NCBI GenBank assembly: GCA_032154105.1
Contig: JALDYI010000006.1
Location: 1-57,065, forward strand
Length of the DNA stretch: 57,065 bases
Direction of reading: 5' to 3'
From: UBA6022 sp032154105
GTDB lineage: Bacteria > Patescibacteriota > Saccharimonadia > Saccharimonadales > Saccharimonadaceae
The notes under the pieces were generated by a model. That model ran no database searches. It had not been told where the DNA came from and saw only the letters and a program-made list of their open reading frames with translations. The stretch's first letter is position 1. Every line of letters begins with the position of its first letter. Both the position numbers and the translations under genes were made by a program. Positions 23,818 to 31,745 of the stretch are shown one piece after another.

Positions 23818-25320
23818 CTAGTAGCCTATAAAATAATCTGTTGTAATCTTCTTCGCATGCATCTGCTTTGTCATCCGTTTGACACTATCAACAAGCGCTG
23901 GCGGGCCGGATATGAAGGCATGACGGTCTGCTATATCCGGGATGATCTCTTCAAGTAGTTGTTTAGTGATGCGCGGTGCGTGTATGTAATGCCAGTCGTT
24001 TGCTGGAGGTGCGTTACGCTTCTGCGCAACTATATAGATGGTAATACCTGAGGTTGCGAGCACATCTGCGTACGCAATATCCTTATCGCTACTGACCGCA
24101 TATACAAGGACAATATTTCTCGTCTCGCCGCTACGTTGAAGATGACGTAAGTGGCTGATAAACGGAGTAATGCCAATACCGCCTGCAACGTAAAGCAAGG
24201 GTGTCGCCGGATCATTCGGAAGTGTAAAGTCGCCGTTAGTGCCGGTGGCTGATATGACCGCACCTTTCGAAAGAGCGTTGAGCTGACGTTTGAATGTACT
24301 GGAAGGATTGTAAAATTTAACAGCAAATCGTATTTCCGAGTCTTGCGGAGCTGATGTTATACTAAATACTCTTCGTATTCCGCGCATGTCCTTCTTTTTG
24401 TGCGGAAGCGCAACCTCGATGTACTGGCCTGGTTCAAAAGATACTTTATCAGGGCTCGAGAATATGAATTCGCGTGCACTTGGTGTAATCTCTTTACTCC
24501 CCTTGAGAGTAAGAGTGATGGCTCGTCGACGACTAAAAATAAACGCCAGTAAGTTACCTGCAAGCAGAGCAATTGCTGGGTTTGTTGCAATGTTTCCGAT
24601 GTGAATAGGTATCGCAAATAGCAACGCTATAACAATAGCCTCGACTATTTGTTGCCATCTTCTTCGTGGCAATGTGAGGGGTTCGCTTAGCATGAATCCT
24701 GCGAAGAATAGTAGGGGCCATGATGCAAGTAGTGAGATACTTTGCGTGAAATCCGTTCCGAACGACAGCATATTACCAACAATAAGAGTTGATGCTAGAA
24801 GTATAAACACTACACCTATAAGTAAGCGGCGAGTCTTATAGAGAATGAGTGCTGCAAAAAAGAGTGTGACTGGAAGTAGCGGGGGTGTTGCCACCCACCA
24901 CGAAGCAAACCCTAGGCCGGTCAGACCGATAATGAAAGCGGCGGCAGCGGCTGGATTAAATACATGACGACCTCGAACCGCGAGAATAAACTTTGACGCT
25001 GCGGCAATGCTACCAGTGAGGCCAAGTGCGACGAGTCCCGGGAGCTCAAGTGTCGGTGTGAATATGAAAAATAAAATGAAGGCTGTGATATAGGACGATT
25101 CACTATGGACACGAACGCCAAACAGTAACCCAAACAAAAGACTCGCAAGGTATGTACTGGCAATAAGAACGGCGATACTAGCAACGAATGCCGGAGGCTG
25201 GTATGTCAGTATGCCGGTAAACGAAAGAATAATGGATACCGCCCAAAGAAGCGTCAAGGCAATGGAAACTAGCCTGTACATCGATACATTGTTGAGCAAA
25301 CGAGTAATGACGGTGTGCAT
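23818..25320 (-). CDS. NqrB/RnfD-like membrane domain fused to a ferredoxin-NADP reductase domain
   Basis: 500 aa. Residues 15-270 contain about nine membrane segments with NqrB/RnfD-like signatures (SSYITAFILFFIFTP, then HVFNPAAAAAF). Residues 275-500 are an FNR module: an FAD site (GQYIEVALP, RRVFSITSAP), an NAD(P) site (LYVAGGIGITPFISHL) and a C-terminal FISGPPALVDSV. So one polypeptide could pass electrons from NAD(P)H via FAD to a membrane flavin. The start overlaps the apbE stop (TAATG). Third gene of a flavin operon. Confidence 0.85.
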   Translation of the reverse strand: MHTVITRLLNNVSMYRLVSIALTLLWAVSIILSFTGILTYQPPAFVASIAVLIASTYLASLLFGLLFGVRVHSESSYITAFILFFIFTPTLELPGLVALGLTGSIAAASKFILAVRGRHVFNPAAAAAFIIGLTGLGFASWWVATPPLLPVTLFFAALILYKTRRLLIGVVFILLASTLIVGNMLSFGTDFTQSISLLASWPLLFFAGFMLSEPLTLPRRRWQQIVEAIVIALLFAIPIHIGNIATNPAIALLAGNLLAFIFSRRRAITLTLKGSKEITPSAREFIFSSPDKVSFEPGQYIEVALPHKKKDMRGIRRVFSITSAPQDSEIRFAVKFYNPSSTFKRQLNALSKGAVISATGTNGDFTLPNDPATPLLYVAGGIGITPFISHLRHLQRSGETRNIVLVYAVSSDKDIAYADVLATSGITIYIVAQKRNAPPANDWHYIHAPRITKQLLEEIIPDIADRHAFISGPPALVDSVKRMTKQMHAKKITTDYFIGY

Positions 25321-26177
25321 TAGAACAATTCTCCTCTAAGATCATATGAATAGTCAAGATGTCCATCGGAATGCATACGGACATATTGAAATGTATAGAT
25401 GTCGTTGAGTGTTGATGGATGCACAAAGAAAAGTGCGGTCGCAAGACCGTCGGCTACCATAGCTTCCTCGGCTACCACCCAAGTCGCAAGTATATCCCGA
25501 GTAGGTGCGAGTGTATCAGGGTCATATATATGGTGCTGCTCATTACCCCATCTCCTTCGATTGACAGCAGAGGCGGCGAGGCTTTCGTTTTGTATATCAA
25601 TTACACCGATTACCTTTCCTGCTTCAAGGGGGTGCTCGAGTCCTATTCGCTCCCCTACAGAGCCCTTGTGTCGAAGGTCACCGCTTGCATCGATAATATA
25701 GTCTGTTAACGATGCGTCATTCAGGATACTTGAGACGATATCAATCAAGTAGCCTTTACCAGCTGCGCCAACATCCAACACTACGGGCTGTGTAGTGTGT
25801 AATGATGAACCCCGCCACACGAGCGCCTCATCCCATATTGGTAAGGCATGTTGCGTGCTTGGCTTAAAGGAATAAGAGGCGTCATAGCCTGCCCGTTCAA
25901 GCGCCGCACCGACAAGAGGAGTTACCTTGCCTGATGTTTCGTCATAGAGTCGCCTATAAAAAACAAATAGATGCCGTGCATTTTGCGGAAAATTATAGTT
26001 ACCTGCCTCCTTCGCTACTTGCGCGACGAGCGAATCGGCTCGAAAGCGCGAATATGTACGATCGAAATCGTCAATCGCTGCACGAAGACTTGCTAGTACA
26101 GTGCTGGATAGTGGCTGTTCGGTAGCTATACTCCAAGTAGTACCGATAGCCTCAAAATCATGGCTATGCAGCGGCAT
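25320..26177 (-). CDS. apbE: FAD:protein FMN transferase (ApbE)
   Basis: About 285 aa. It contains GTTWSIAT near the start, DRTYSRFRADSLVAQ, DVGAAGKGYLID (nucleotide-binding DxGxxxKGY) and the C-terminal TWVVAEEAMVADGLATALFF, all typical of ApbE. It attaches FMN covalently to a threonine of partner proteins. I start it at 26177, overlapping the FMN-binding gene by 14 nt; longer in-frame starts would run deep into that gene. No lipobox or signal peptide is visible, unlike many exported ApbE proteins, so the site of action is uncertain. Confidence 0.88.
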   Translation of the reverse strand: MPLHSHDFEAIGTTWSIATEQPLSSTVLASLRAAIDDFDRTYSRFRADSLVAQVAKEAGNYNFPQNARHLFVFYRRLYDETSGKVTPLVGAALERAGYDASYSFKPSTQHALPIWDEALVWRGSSLHTTQPVVLDVGAAGKGYLIDIVSSILNDASLTDYIIDASGDLRHKGSVGERIGLEHPLEAGKVIGVIDIQNESLAASAVNRRRWGNEQHHIYDPDTLAPTRDILATWVVAEEAMVADGLATALFFVHPSTLNDIYTFQYVRMHSDGHLDYSYDLRGELF

Positions 26178-26655
26178 CTGTCTTGATTTGCTCAAGTGCA
26201 GTATTGAAGCCGGCTGATGTGAGGGATGAACCTGCAACGCGAGATAGTGATACGTCATTAACGCTCTTGCCAACGACAAAGTCTTTGTAGCCAGATGCAA
26301 ACTTCTCTTGATACTCCATCGCTTCGCCTGTTATTGCATTCTGCTTGAGGCTAGTAGCCGATACTGTATCATTCACGATCTGCACAGTGAGTTCAATTGA
26401 CTCTCTACCCCCTGGTGTTGAGTAAGAGCCGACAGCCGTATAAGTACCGTTTGCGTAGGATGCGTTTGAACTGTTTGGTAATTGGCTTGTTGTGTCTTGT
26501 GGCGTGTCTTGTGCAGAGGGTGTTGGTTGGCTAGTTTCTGTCTGTGTCGCATTGTTATTGTTATTGACGGCAATGGCGGCTGCGACAGCGGCACCAATAA
26601 GTACGATGACTATTATTGCCGCGATTGCTGGGCTAATCTTTTTTGCTGGCTCCAT
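26164..26655 (-). CDS. Exported FMN-binding-domain protein
   Basis: 163 aa. N-terminal anchor (residues 9-30), a Thr/Gln/Ser/Pro-rich linker (35-65), then an FMN_bind domain. The segment VAGSSLTSAGF (residues 140-150) matches the flavinylation motif of NqrC/RnfG proteins (SGATxT); Thr146 would be the FMN attachment residue. With ApbE and the NqrB/RnfD-FNR fusion downstream, it should be the extracytoplasmic flavin carrier. SD GGGGGG before the ATG. Confidence 0.85.
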   Translation of the reverse strand: MEPAKKISPAIAAIIVIVLIGAAVAAAIAVNNNNNATQTETSQPTPSAQDTPQDTTSQLPNSSNASYANGTYTAVGSYSTPGGRESIELTVQIVNDTVSATSLKQNAITGEAMEYQEKFASGYKDFVVGKSVNDVSLSRVAGSSLTSAGFNTALEQIKTDAAA

Positions 26656-26757
26656 AGTTCCCCCCTGATTAGACTATTTGCTCTACAATATCCATTCTAG
26701 CTGATGTAAGGCTTAAGATCGAGTAACCATCCCATTCATATTTAGTCAGTCCACTGA

Positions 26758-27210
26758 TTAATCAAGCGCCGTAATGGTCAGCTGTAAGTTGCCTTTGGGC
26801 GTGGTAATCCTAACTGTATCGCCCGCCTTGCGGCCAAGTAGCATTGAGCCTACTGGTGATTGGATTGATACAAACCCTTCCAGCGGGTCAGCCTCAAGCG
26901 GGTCGACGAGAGTTACAGTGCGCATACCCTCTGTCCCCTCCTGTTTGTAGGTGATCTTTGTTCCTTGCTCTGCTTGCAGCGAAGGTGCGTGCTTTTCGAT
27001 AATAATTGCATGGGATAATATTGTCTCTACTTTGCGCATATCCGAGAAGATAATCTCTTTCTCGATGCTTTTGACGGCGAGGATGTTGTGACTCTGCGTC
27101 TTGTCTTTTAGCTCCTGGGTGAGGTGTTTGTATCGCTCTTTCAGACCCTCGAATTGCGCACGAAGCTTTTCGGCGCCGGACATTGTGAGTGTGGTTGTGT
27201 GGTAGTACAT
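26758..27210 (-). CDS. GreA/Rnk-like protein with altered coiled-coil tip
   Basis: 150 aa. An N-terminal coiled coil (residues 12-70) and a C-terminal FKBP-like Gre domain (TVTLVDPLEADPLEGFVSIQSPVGSMLLGRKAGDTVRITTPKGNLQLTITAL) that matches GreA closely. The GreA tip motif with the two catalytic acidic residues (DLKENAEY) is not present; the corresponding part reads DKTQSHNI. It may therefore bind RNA polymerase without stimulating transcript cleavage, as known for anti-Gre proteins. SD AGGGGA before the ATG. It is divergent from Crp/Fnr copy 2 and paralogous to 19432-19695. Confidence 0.8.
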   Translation of the reverse strand: MYYHTTTLTMSGAEKLRAQFEGLKERYKHLTQELKDKTQSHNILAVKSIEKEIIFSDMRKVETILSHAIIIEKHAPSLQAEQGTKITYKQEGTEGMRTVTLVDPLEADPLEGFVSIQSPVGSMLLGRKAGDTVRITTPKGNLQLTITALD

Positions 27211-27296
27211 GGTAGTAAATCCCCTATTGTTTGCTTATGTTATGTCGATAGTACGCCACATCACGCCAGTGGTTCTGTGGCTCAACTTAACAATTA

Positions 27297-27316
27297 TGTG
27301 TGATTTTTCTCACACA
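27297..27316. promoter_or_regulatory. Perfect Crp-type operator
   Basis: TGTGTGATTTTTCTCACACA: a 7-bp inverted repeat that contains the exact Crp core TGTGA-N6-TCACA. It lies between the Gre-like gene and Crp/Fnr copy 2, next to TTGACT at 27318-27323. Confidence 0.65.
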
Positions 27317-27369
27317 TTTGACTCGCGTATGCTACGCTATGAACATATAGTTGTACGAAAAGGATAACG

Positions 27370-28014
27370 ATGGACAAGAACGCCGAAAAGAGTCTAGACG
27401 ATTTTTTCTCACAATACCCTGTTAAGCAGTACAATAAGGGTCAGCTTCTTATCTACGCACACGAAGATCCTAGCGGTGTTTTCTATCTCGAGAGCGGCAG
27501 TGTGCGAAAGTACGACATCGGCCATGAGGGTGACGAAGTGGTGCTAAATGTCTTCACATCAAAGATATTCTTCCCCATTTCATGGGCAATCAACAAAACG
27601 CCTAATGGCTATTTTTTCGAGGCGGCAACTCCGATTGAGGTTCGCCGCGCACCAGTAGATGCGTTCAACGCTTTTCTTCATGCGAATCCAAGTATTGTGT
27701 TTAGTCTGCTCAAGAAGGTATATAAGGGACTCGAAGACGCACAACATCGAACCGTTCTTCTTATGGATGGAGATGCGCACGACAGACTTCTGTTCGAGTT
27801 GTTCATCGAAGCGCGACGATCTGGGCAGATGCAAAGCGACGGCTCCTGTGTTATCAATGTGAGCTTAGCGGATCTTGCTCAGCGAGCCGGGCTCACGCGT
27901 GAAACCATCAGCCGTGAACTGGGAAAGATCATACAATCGCACGAGCTAATATCACGTCAAAATCGTTCTCTGGTAATTAGCGACCTTCGCGCGCTCAAAG
28001 AGCAACTGAACTAA
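27370..28014 (+). CDS. Crp/Fnr family transcription regulator (copy 2)
   Basis: 214 aa. Effector-binding beta-roll (residues 15-105) and a C-terminal winged HTH (LADLAQRAGLTRETISRELGKIIQSHELI). It aligns with copy 1 along its whole length (shared DDFFS-YPVK-Y-KG--LI near the N-terminus). No Fnr cysteines. SD AAAGGA with an 8-nt spacer. A perfect Crp-type palindrome lies 54 nt upstream, so it probably regulates itself and the divergent Gre-like gene. Its end overlaps the next minus-strand gene by 4 nt. Confidence 0.88.
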   Translation: MDKNAEKSLDDFFSQYPVKQYNKGQLLIYAHEDPSGVFYLESGSVRKYDIGHEGDEVVLNVFTSKIFFPISWAINKTPNGYFFEAATPIEVRRAPVDAFNAFLHANPSIVFSLLKKVYKGLEDAQHRTVLLMDGDAHDRLLFELFIEARRSGQMQSDGSCVINVSLADLAQRAGLTRETISRELGKIIQSHELISRQNRSLVISDLRALKEQLN

Positions 28015-28550
28015 GATTGATGCGCTTGCTGCCCGCTGCGTATCATATATGCCATTATTATGTAGCAGAGGCCAAAATGAGTGATCGTCGCCATTAGAAG
28101 CAAGACAAATACGTCGAGTCCTAATATCGAAAGTGAGAGAATGCCGTACGCGAGTGGCGATGCAACTACGCAGTAGACGAGAATAAATACAGTGAGGTTG
28201 AGGCCGGTAAGATAAAATGGCTTGGCTACAGCGGACAGTTGCCACCATGCGGTGCTCATCCAGATAAGCGCAAGGAGAAAAGTAAAAAATACTCCCGAAA
28301 AGACACCCAATGCCAGTACGCCGGGAACGAGAATTGCGACGATGAGGAGAAGCAACGCTAGCAAGGTAAATGTGCGCATGGCCACACTGAAAGTTAGTTT
28401 GTGTAGATTGATTTTTGGCTTGTTCTGTTCTCGCTGATGGCGCTCATTTAACTTCTCATCGTACGTTTTGGCCGTCGGATAGATACTCGCCATTTGTTCG
28501 GGAGATAGTATGGTATCATGCGGTGTCGTGGAGTCTTCTTGTGTTGTCAT
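28011..28550 (-). CDS. Hypothetical membrane protein, 179 aa
   Basis: Unknown. A hydrophilic N-terminus of about 55 residues is followed by four hydrophobic segments (about 58-78, 80-102, 112-135 and 140-170). No catalytic motif is visible. Convergent with Crp/Fnr copy 2, overlapping it by 4 nt. Confidence 0.65.
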   Translation of the reverse strand: MTTQEDSTTPHDTILSPEQMASIYPTAKTYDEKLNERHQREQNKPKINLHKLTFSVAMRTFTLLALLLLIVAILVPGVLALGVFSGVFFTFLLALIWMSTAWWQLSAVAKPFYLTGLNLTVFILVYCVVASPLAYGILSLSILGLDVFVLLLMATITHFGLCYIIMAYMIRSGQQAHQS

Positions 28551-28594
28551 AGATGTGTATTCAGAAAATGATAGATGAGCTTTGAGTGCTGCCT

Positions 28595-29119
28595 TTAGCC
28601 TGATACGTAAGCTTGCCAGTTGCTACTGTAATAGAAAATATCACGATCGTTTCCGTCGGTCTGCATGATTCCTGCATCTTGACATATGCTCTGCGTGCCT
28701 GTTCCAGCCCATGCCGATGATTCTGTAATAAGGCCCGTCGCAGATTTATAAGTGAACAGTTTTCCAGACTTACTTGCCGCCACTAGCGCAAATTTATTAG
28801 GCCCGTCCAAAGTCACTCGACAGTAAACTAAATTATGGATATTATTGCCAAACCCGTTTCCGTAAGCAGATGTCGCCACCTTGATGCCGAGTGTTGCTAG
28901 TTGGCTATTTCCTACTGGGTACACGTATTTTTCTGCATTGTATAGCTCGAGCTGCTTGGCAATATTCTTAATGTCATTTTGCACCGCGGTATCATACGCC
29001 CTATTCTGTATGCCGTTATACGAGACAACGGTGATCGCCGCTAGTATGCCAATAATAACGATGACAATGAGGAGTTCGACGATTGTAAAGCCGGCTTGGT
29101 GGTTATTTCTTAGTCGCAT
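28595..29119 (-). CDS. Type IV pilin-like protein
   Basis: 174 aa. A class III prepilin leader (MRLRNNHQAG) followed by FTIVELLIVIVIIGILAAI, with the conserved Glu5 of the mature protein. The C-terminal domain has two cysteines (YCRV and ICQD) that could form the usual D-region disulfide. It would be cleaved by a prepilin peptidase and assembled into pili or pseudopili. The closest pilus assembly genes are outside the window. TATACT is 9 nt before the ATG, so a leaderless mRNA is likely. Confidence 0.9.
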   Translation of the reverse strand: MRLRNNHQAGFTIVELLIVIVIIGILAAITVVSYNGIQNRAYDTAVQNDIKNIAKQLELYNAEKYVYPVGNSQLATLGIKVATSAYGNGFGNNIHNLVYCRVTLDGPNKFALVAASKSGKLFTYKSATGLITESSAWAGTGTQSICQDAGIMQTDGNDRDIFYYSSNWQAYVSG

Positions 29120-29188
29120 CTAAGCATAAGTATATCAAACTTCGTCACGACCCAATGCCTGTTATCTGCTAAATGTTAGGTATTGAGG

Positions 29189-29569
29189 CTAGCTTGCCGC
29201 AATAAAGACTGTTAGAGCTGCAAGTGCAAAGGCGATAGGTGTCATTAGGTTTCGTTCAGGCTTACTTCGTGACACACCGTTCATTACTACACCAACACAG
29301 AAATACACTGCCAGCACCCAGATTCCTGTATTTACTACCGTAGCATTGCTAAACGATGCAATGATCCCAGTTTTAGTTAATATAATGACAGCAAAAAGAC
29401 CGTACAGTAGGATTGAGATACCGCTGCCGATCCTAAGGTTTGTAGGAAGTACGGCGTGTGCTCCGCCCCACGCATATCTACCGATAGGTACACCGAAAAT
29501 AAGTGCTAATTGAAATAGCGTGAGCCCGGCCAGGATGGCGCATGAAGTGATTGCAGCGATTTCTATCAT
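29189..29569 (-). CDS. Hypothetical membrane protein, 126 aa
   Basis: Unknown. Four hydrophobic segments spread over the whole protein (around 5-25, 48-66, 80-98, 107-125) with a short basic loop (SRSKPERN). TATGAT is 6 nt upstream of the ATG, giving a leaderless mRNA. It lies between the two pilin genes, which may be coincidental. Confidence 0.65.
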   Translation of the reverse strand: MIEIAAITSCAILAGLTLFQLALIFGVPIGRYAWGGAHAVLPTNLRIGSGISILLYGLFAVIILTKTGIIASFSNATVVNTGIWVLAVYFCVGVVMNGVSRSKPERNLMTPIAFALAALTVFIAAS

Positions 29570-29708
29570 AGTCTAATCATAGCAAATGAAAGTCATAGGA
29601 GTGCTTATTTAAGTATAAAGTGTGTAGCCGTAAGCGCAAACAAATATAATGTTCAAAATGAATACATTGTATATTTCGGCGATACGGTGCGCTTCTTCTT
29701 CGCGGTGC

Positions 29709-30332
29709 CTATAAGTTAGGAAGCGGCACAAGGCACATGGTTGAATTATTATCAGACCACGAATACGATGTCGTGCTCGTCTTCATGTCCGGGAATACTC
29801 TTCCGCCTCCGTACTCTTCGACGACACTCGCATCGCCGCAATTCTGATTTTTCCCAGGTAGTGCGTATCGTATCATGTGCGGTGTGATGATGTCATTCAC
29901 TTTAAACTGATCCCAGTTTTCGATATAGACGCCGATCCATTGGCTACTCGAGAAAGGTGCTTGAAAACTATACCCCAGCGCCGCGGGGATCGATATGAGC
30001 GTCTTAAGCTGATTGTTAAACGTGGTGTCTACTTTTCCGCCGCCGTCTGCAGCTCCACAGTCTGCGATACCGTCACTGTTTCTGTCGACGTAGCCAGTGC
30101 CGAGGCAGACACCTCCTCCGCCAACCGCGGGATATGCCGAATTTACCGAGCCATACGCCATTAGTGCTTGTTTGTACGCCTGCACTGTCGATACTGTTTG
30201 GCTCACGTAGGCACGCTTCTGAATGCCGTTGTATGAAACGATTGTAATGGCAGCGAGAATACCGATAATGACAATAACGATAAGAATTTCTACAATGGTA
30301 AAGCCACTTTGATCTCTGTATTTCGCTCGCAT
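29709..30332 (-). CDS. Type IV pilin-like protein
   Basis: 207 aa. Prepilin leader MRAKYRDQSG followed by FTIVEILIVIVIIGILAAI with Glu5. It is paralogous in its N-terminal helix to the pilin at 28595-29119 (both continue SYNGIQ-RAY). The C-terminal domain is different and longer, with four cysteines (VCLG, IADCG, QNCG, MCLV). A GlyGlyGly-rich region and a DRNSDGIADCG segment resemble calcium-binding pilin loops. TATACT is 9 nt upstream of the ATG. Probably a major or minor pilin. Confidence 0.9.
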   Translation of the reverse strand: MRAKYRDQSGFTIVEILIVIVIIGILAAITIVSYNGIQKRAYVSQTVSTVQAYKQALMAYGSVNSAYPAVGGGGVCLGTGYVDRNSDGIADCGAADGGGKVDTTFNNQLKTLISIPAALGYSFQAPFSSSQWIGVYIENWDQFKVNDIITPHMIRYALPGKNQNCGDASVVEEYGGGRVFPDMKTSTTSYSWSDNNSTMCLVPLPNL

Positions 30333-30462
30333 AGTAGATTTAGTATATTTGATTATTGAATACAGGTCAAAACGCTTATTCTTGTGGTGATACGTTCTCT
30401 ATGGTATAACGTAAGCAACTATATCCTCCACTGGTACGCTCTGTGCTTGACAGTGTCAGAGC

Positions 30463-31248
30463 ATGTGGCGCACCTCAACAAAGAAAGTGATCACGATGAT
30501 TACAAATGCAGACTATAAATGGATTGGTAACGCGGTGTTCGTGGCACTGGGAGTGGCAATTGTCATCCTGGTCGTAGTGGGCGCATGCTCTGATGTGCCG
30601 CGTCGCAAGAAAATAGCATCCGACCGCGCATGGACGAAGCGACGCATCAACGAGATGCGTCAGCGTGAGGGCGATCCGGCGTACGCTGAACTGCGAGCGG
30701 TTCTTAAGGCTCCTGATGTATTTTCACTCCTCGGTGAAAAAGATCGCTTATATCTAGAGCATCTGTCCCAGAGTGTCACAAAGAAGCATGCCGAGGAGTT
30801 GTACCGGAGAGCCTGCCGAGGCGATGTGGACAGCCTTGATCAGTTGGTTGATCTGGTTCTGGCGGATCATGACGAGAGGGACGCGCAGATTAGCTTGTAC
30901 AGTGCGCAGACAGGCGAGGCATACGCCTTCCCTGCGGACTGGAATAACTTAGTTGCGAGTGCGTTTGTCAGCCCATCGCTCGGATCCTTTATCGGATGCG
31001 AGCGGAACCCCGAACGAGGTTCTGTCCGTCTACGAGCAGCTGGGGCACTTCTTCCTAGCCAATCATGGATGCAGCAGCTCCTCGATGCCAAGATCGTTTT
31101 GGCATATGCAAATGAACGCGGCTACGACGGTCGGTACACATGGCGAGATGAAGTCGGCCCGGTATTACTTGCGGAAGTAAGTAAGCTGGTCGTTTCCATT
31201 CATAGAGCTCAAGGCCCGGTCATCGCGCCCGTGACATCGACGGAATGA
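30463..31248 (+). CDS. Hypothetical membrane-anchored protein, 261 aa
   Basis: Unknown. One hydrophobic segment near the N-terminus (about residues 20-43, WIGNAVFVALGVAIVILVVV) and then a charged, helical, probably cytosolic domain. The start could also be ATG 30496, 11 codons downstream; neither has a clear SD. A promoter TTGTGG-17-TATAAC is plausible at about 30380-30408. Codon use is more GC-rich than most neighbours. It ends just before an unusually elaborate hairpin. Confidence 0.6.
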   Translation: MWRTSTKKVITMITNADYKWIGNAVFVALGVAIVILVVVGACSDVPRRKKIASDRAWTKRRINEMRQREGDPAYAELRAVLKAPDVFSLLGEKDRLYLEHLSQSVTKKHAEELYRRACRGDVDSLDQLVDLVLADHDERDAQISLYSAQTGEAYAFPADWNNLVASAFVSPSLGSFIGCERNPERGSVRLRAAGALLPSQSWMQQLLDAKIVLAYANERGYDGRYTWRDEVGPVLLAEVSKLVVSIHRAQGPVIAPVTSTE

Positions 31249-31261
31249 TCGCTTCTTTTAC

Positions 31262-31321
31262 GCTCCCCATTGTCCGCAGACAAGCAAAAGCTCTGCGTGA
31301 CAACGGGGAGCTTTTGCTTGT
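31262..31321 (+). terminator. Terminator with H-type pseudoknot potential
   Basis: A 13-bp stem (31262-31274 with 31299-31311, one mismatch) continues into a 6-bp inner stem (31275-31280 with 31292-31297) and an 11-nt loop. The loop region 31280-31292 is perfectly complementary (13 nt) to 31309-31321 just 3' of the stem. TTTT follows the outer stem. It ends the preceding gene and may fold as a pseudoknot or switch between two structures. Confidence 0.6.
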
Positions 31322-31358
31322 CCGGGAGTTTTCCATCGATACGGATAAGTGGAGCGTA

Positions 31359-31700
31359 CTACGAAGAGGTGTCTTGTTGATTCGTGTGCCACACTCGCTT
31401 TTTGTTTATCTCTTCTTTGTCTCGCAGCGCTTGCTCGAGGTTGATATCGAGTCTATTGGCAATAGAGCAAAGATAGATAAGGATATCCGCAAGCTCCTCC
31501 TTTGCATTGCCGACTTGGGAGTTGCTATCCAGTTTCATTTTTTGTTGTTTGCGAACTGCTTTAAATAGTTCGCCCACTTCTTCGCCGAGGAGAAGGCATG
31601 ACTGCTGAATAGTATTCTCAGTGAAGCCTCTCTCTATCTCGAGTTGACGTACGTAGACCTGAAGATCATCCAGATTAGGCTTGGTTGTTAGTTGGGGCAT
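31359..31700 (-). CDS. MazG-like nucleotide pyrophosphohydrolase
   Basis: 113 aa, single all-alpha NTP-PPase domain. The metal-binding pattern is visible: LLGEEVGELFKAVRK (ExxE) and GNAKEELADILIYLCSIANRLDI (ExxD). It likely hydrolyses non-canonical or excess (d)NTPs to monophosphates in the cytosol. It stands alone on the minus strand, convergent with the 261-aa gene. Confidence 0.85.
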   Translation of the reverse strand: MPQLTTKPNLDDLQVYVRQLEIERGFTENTIQQSCLLLGEEVGELFKAVRKQQKMKLDSNSQVGNAKEELADILIYLCSIANRLDINLEQALRDKEEINKKRVWHTNQQDTSS

Positions 31701-31745
31701 ATAGTGTATCTCCTTTTCTATAGATGTAATTTTCCAGCGGCGTGA

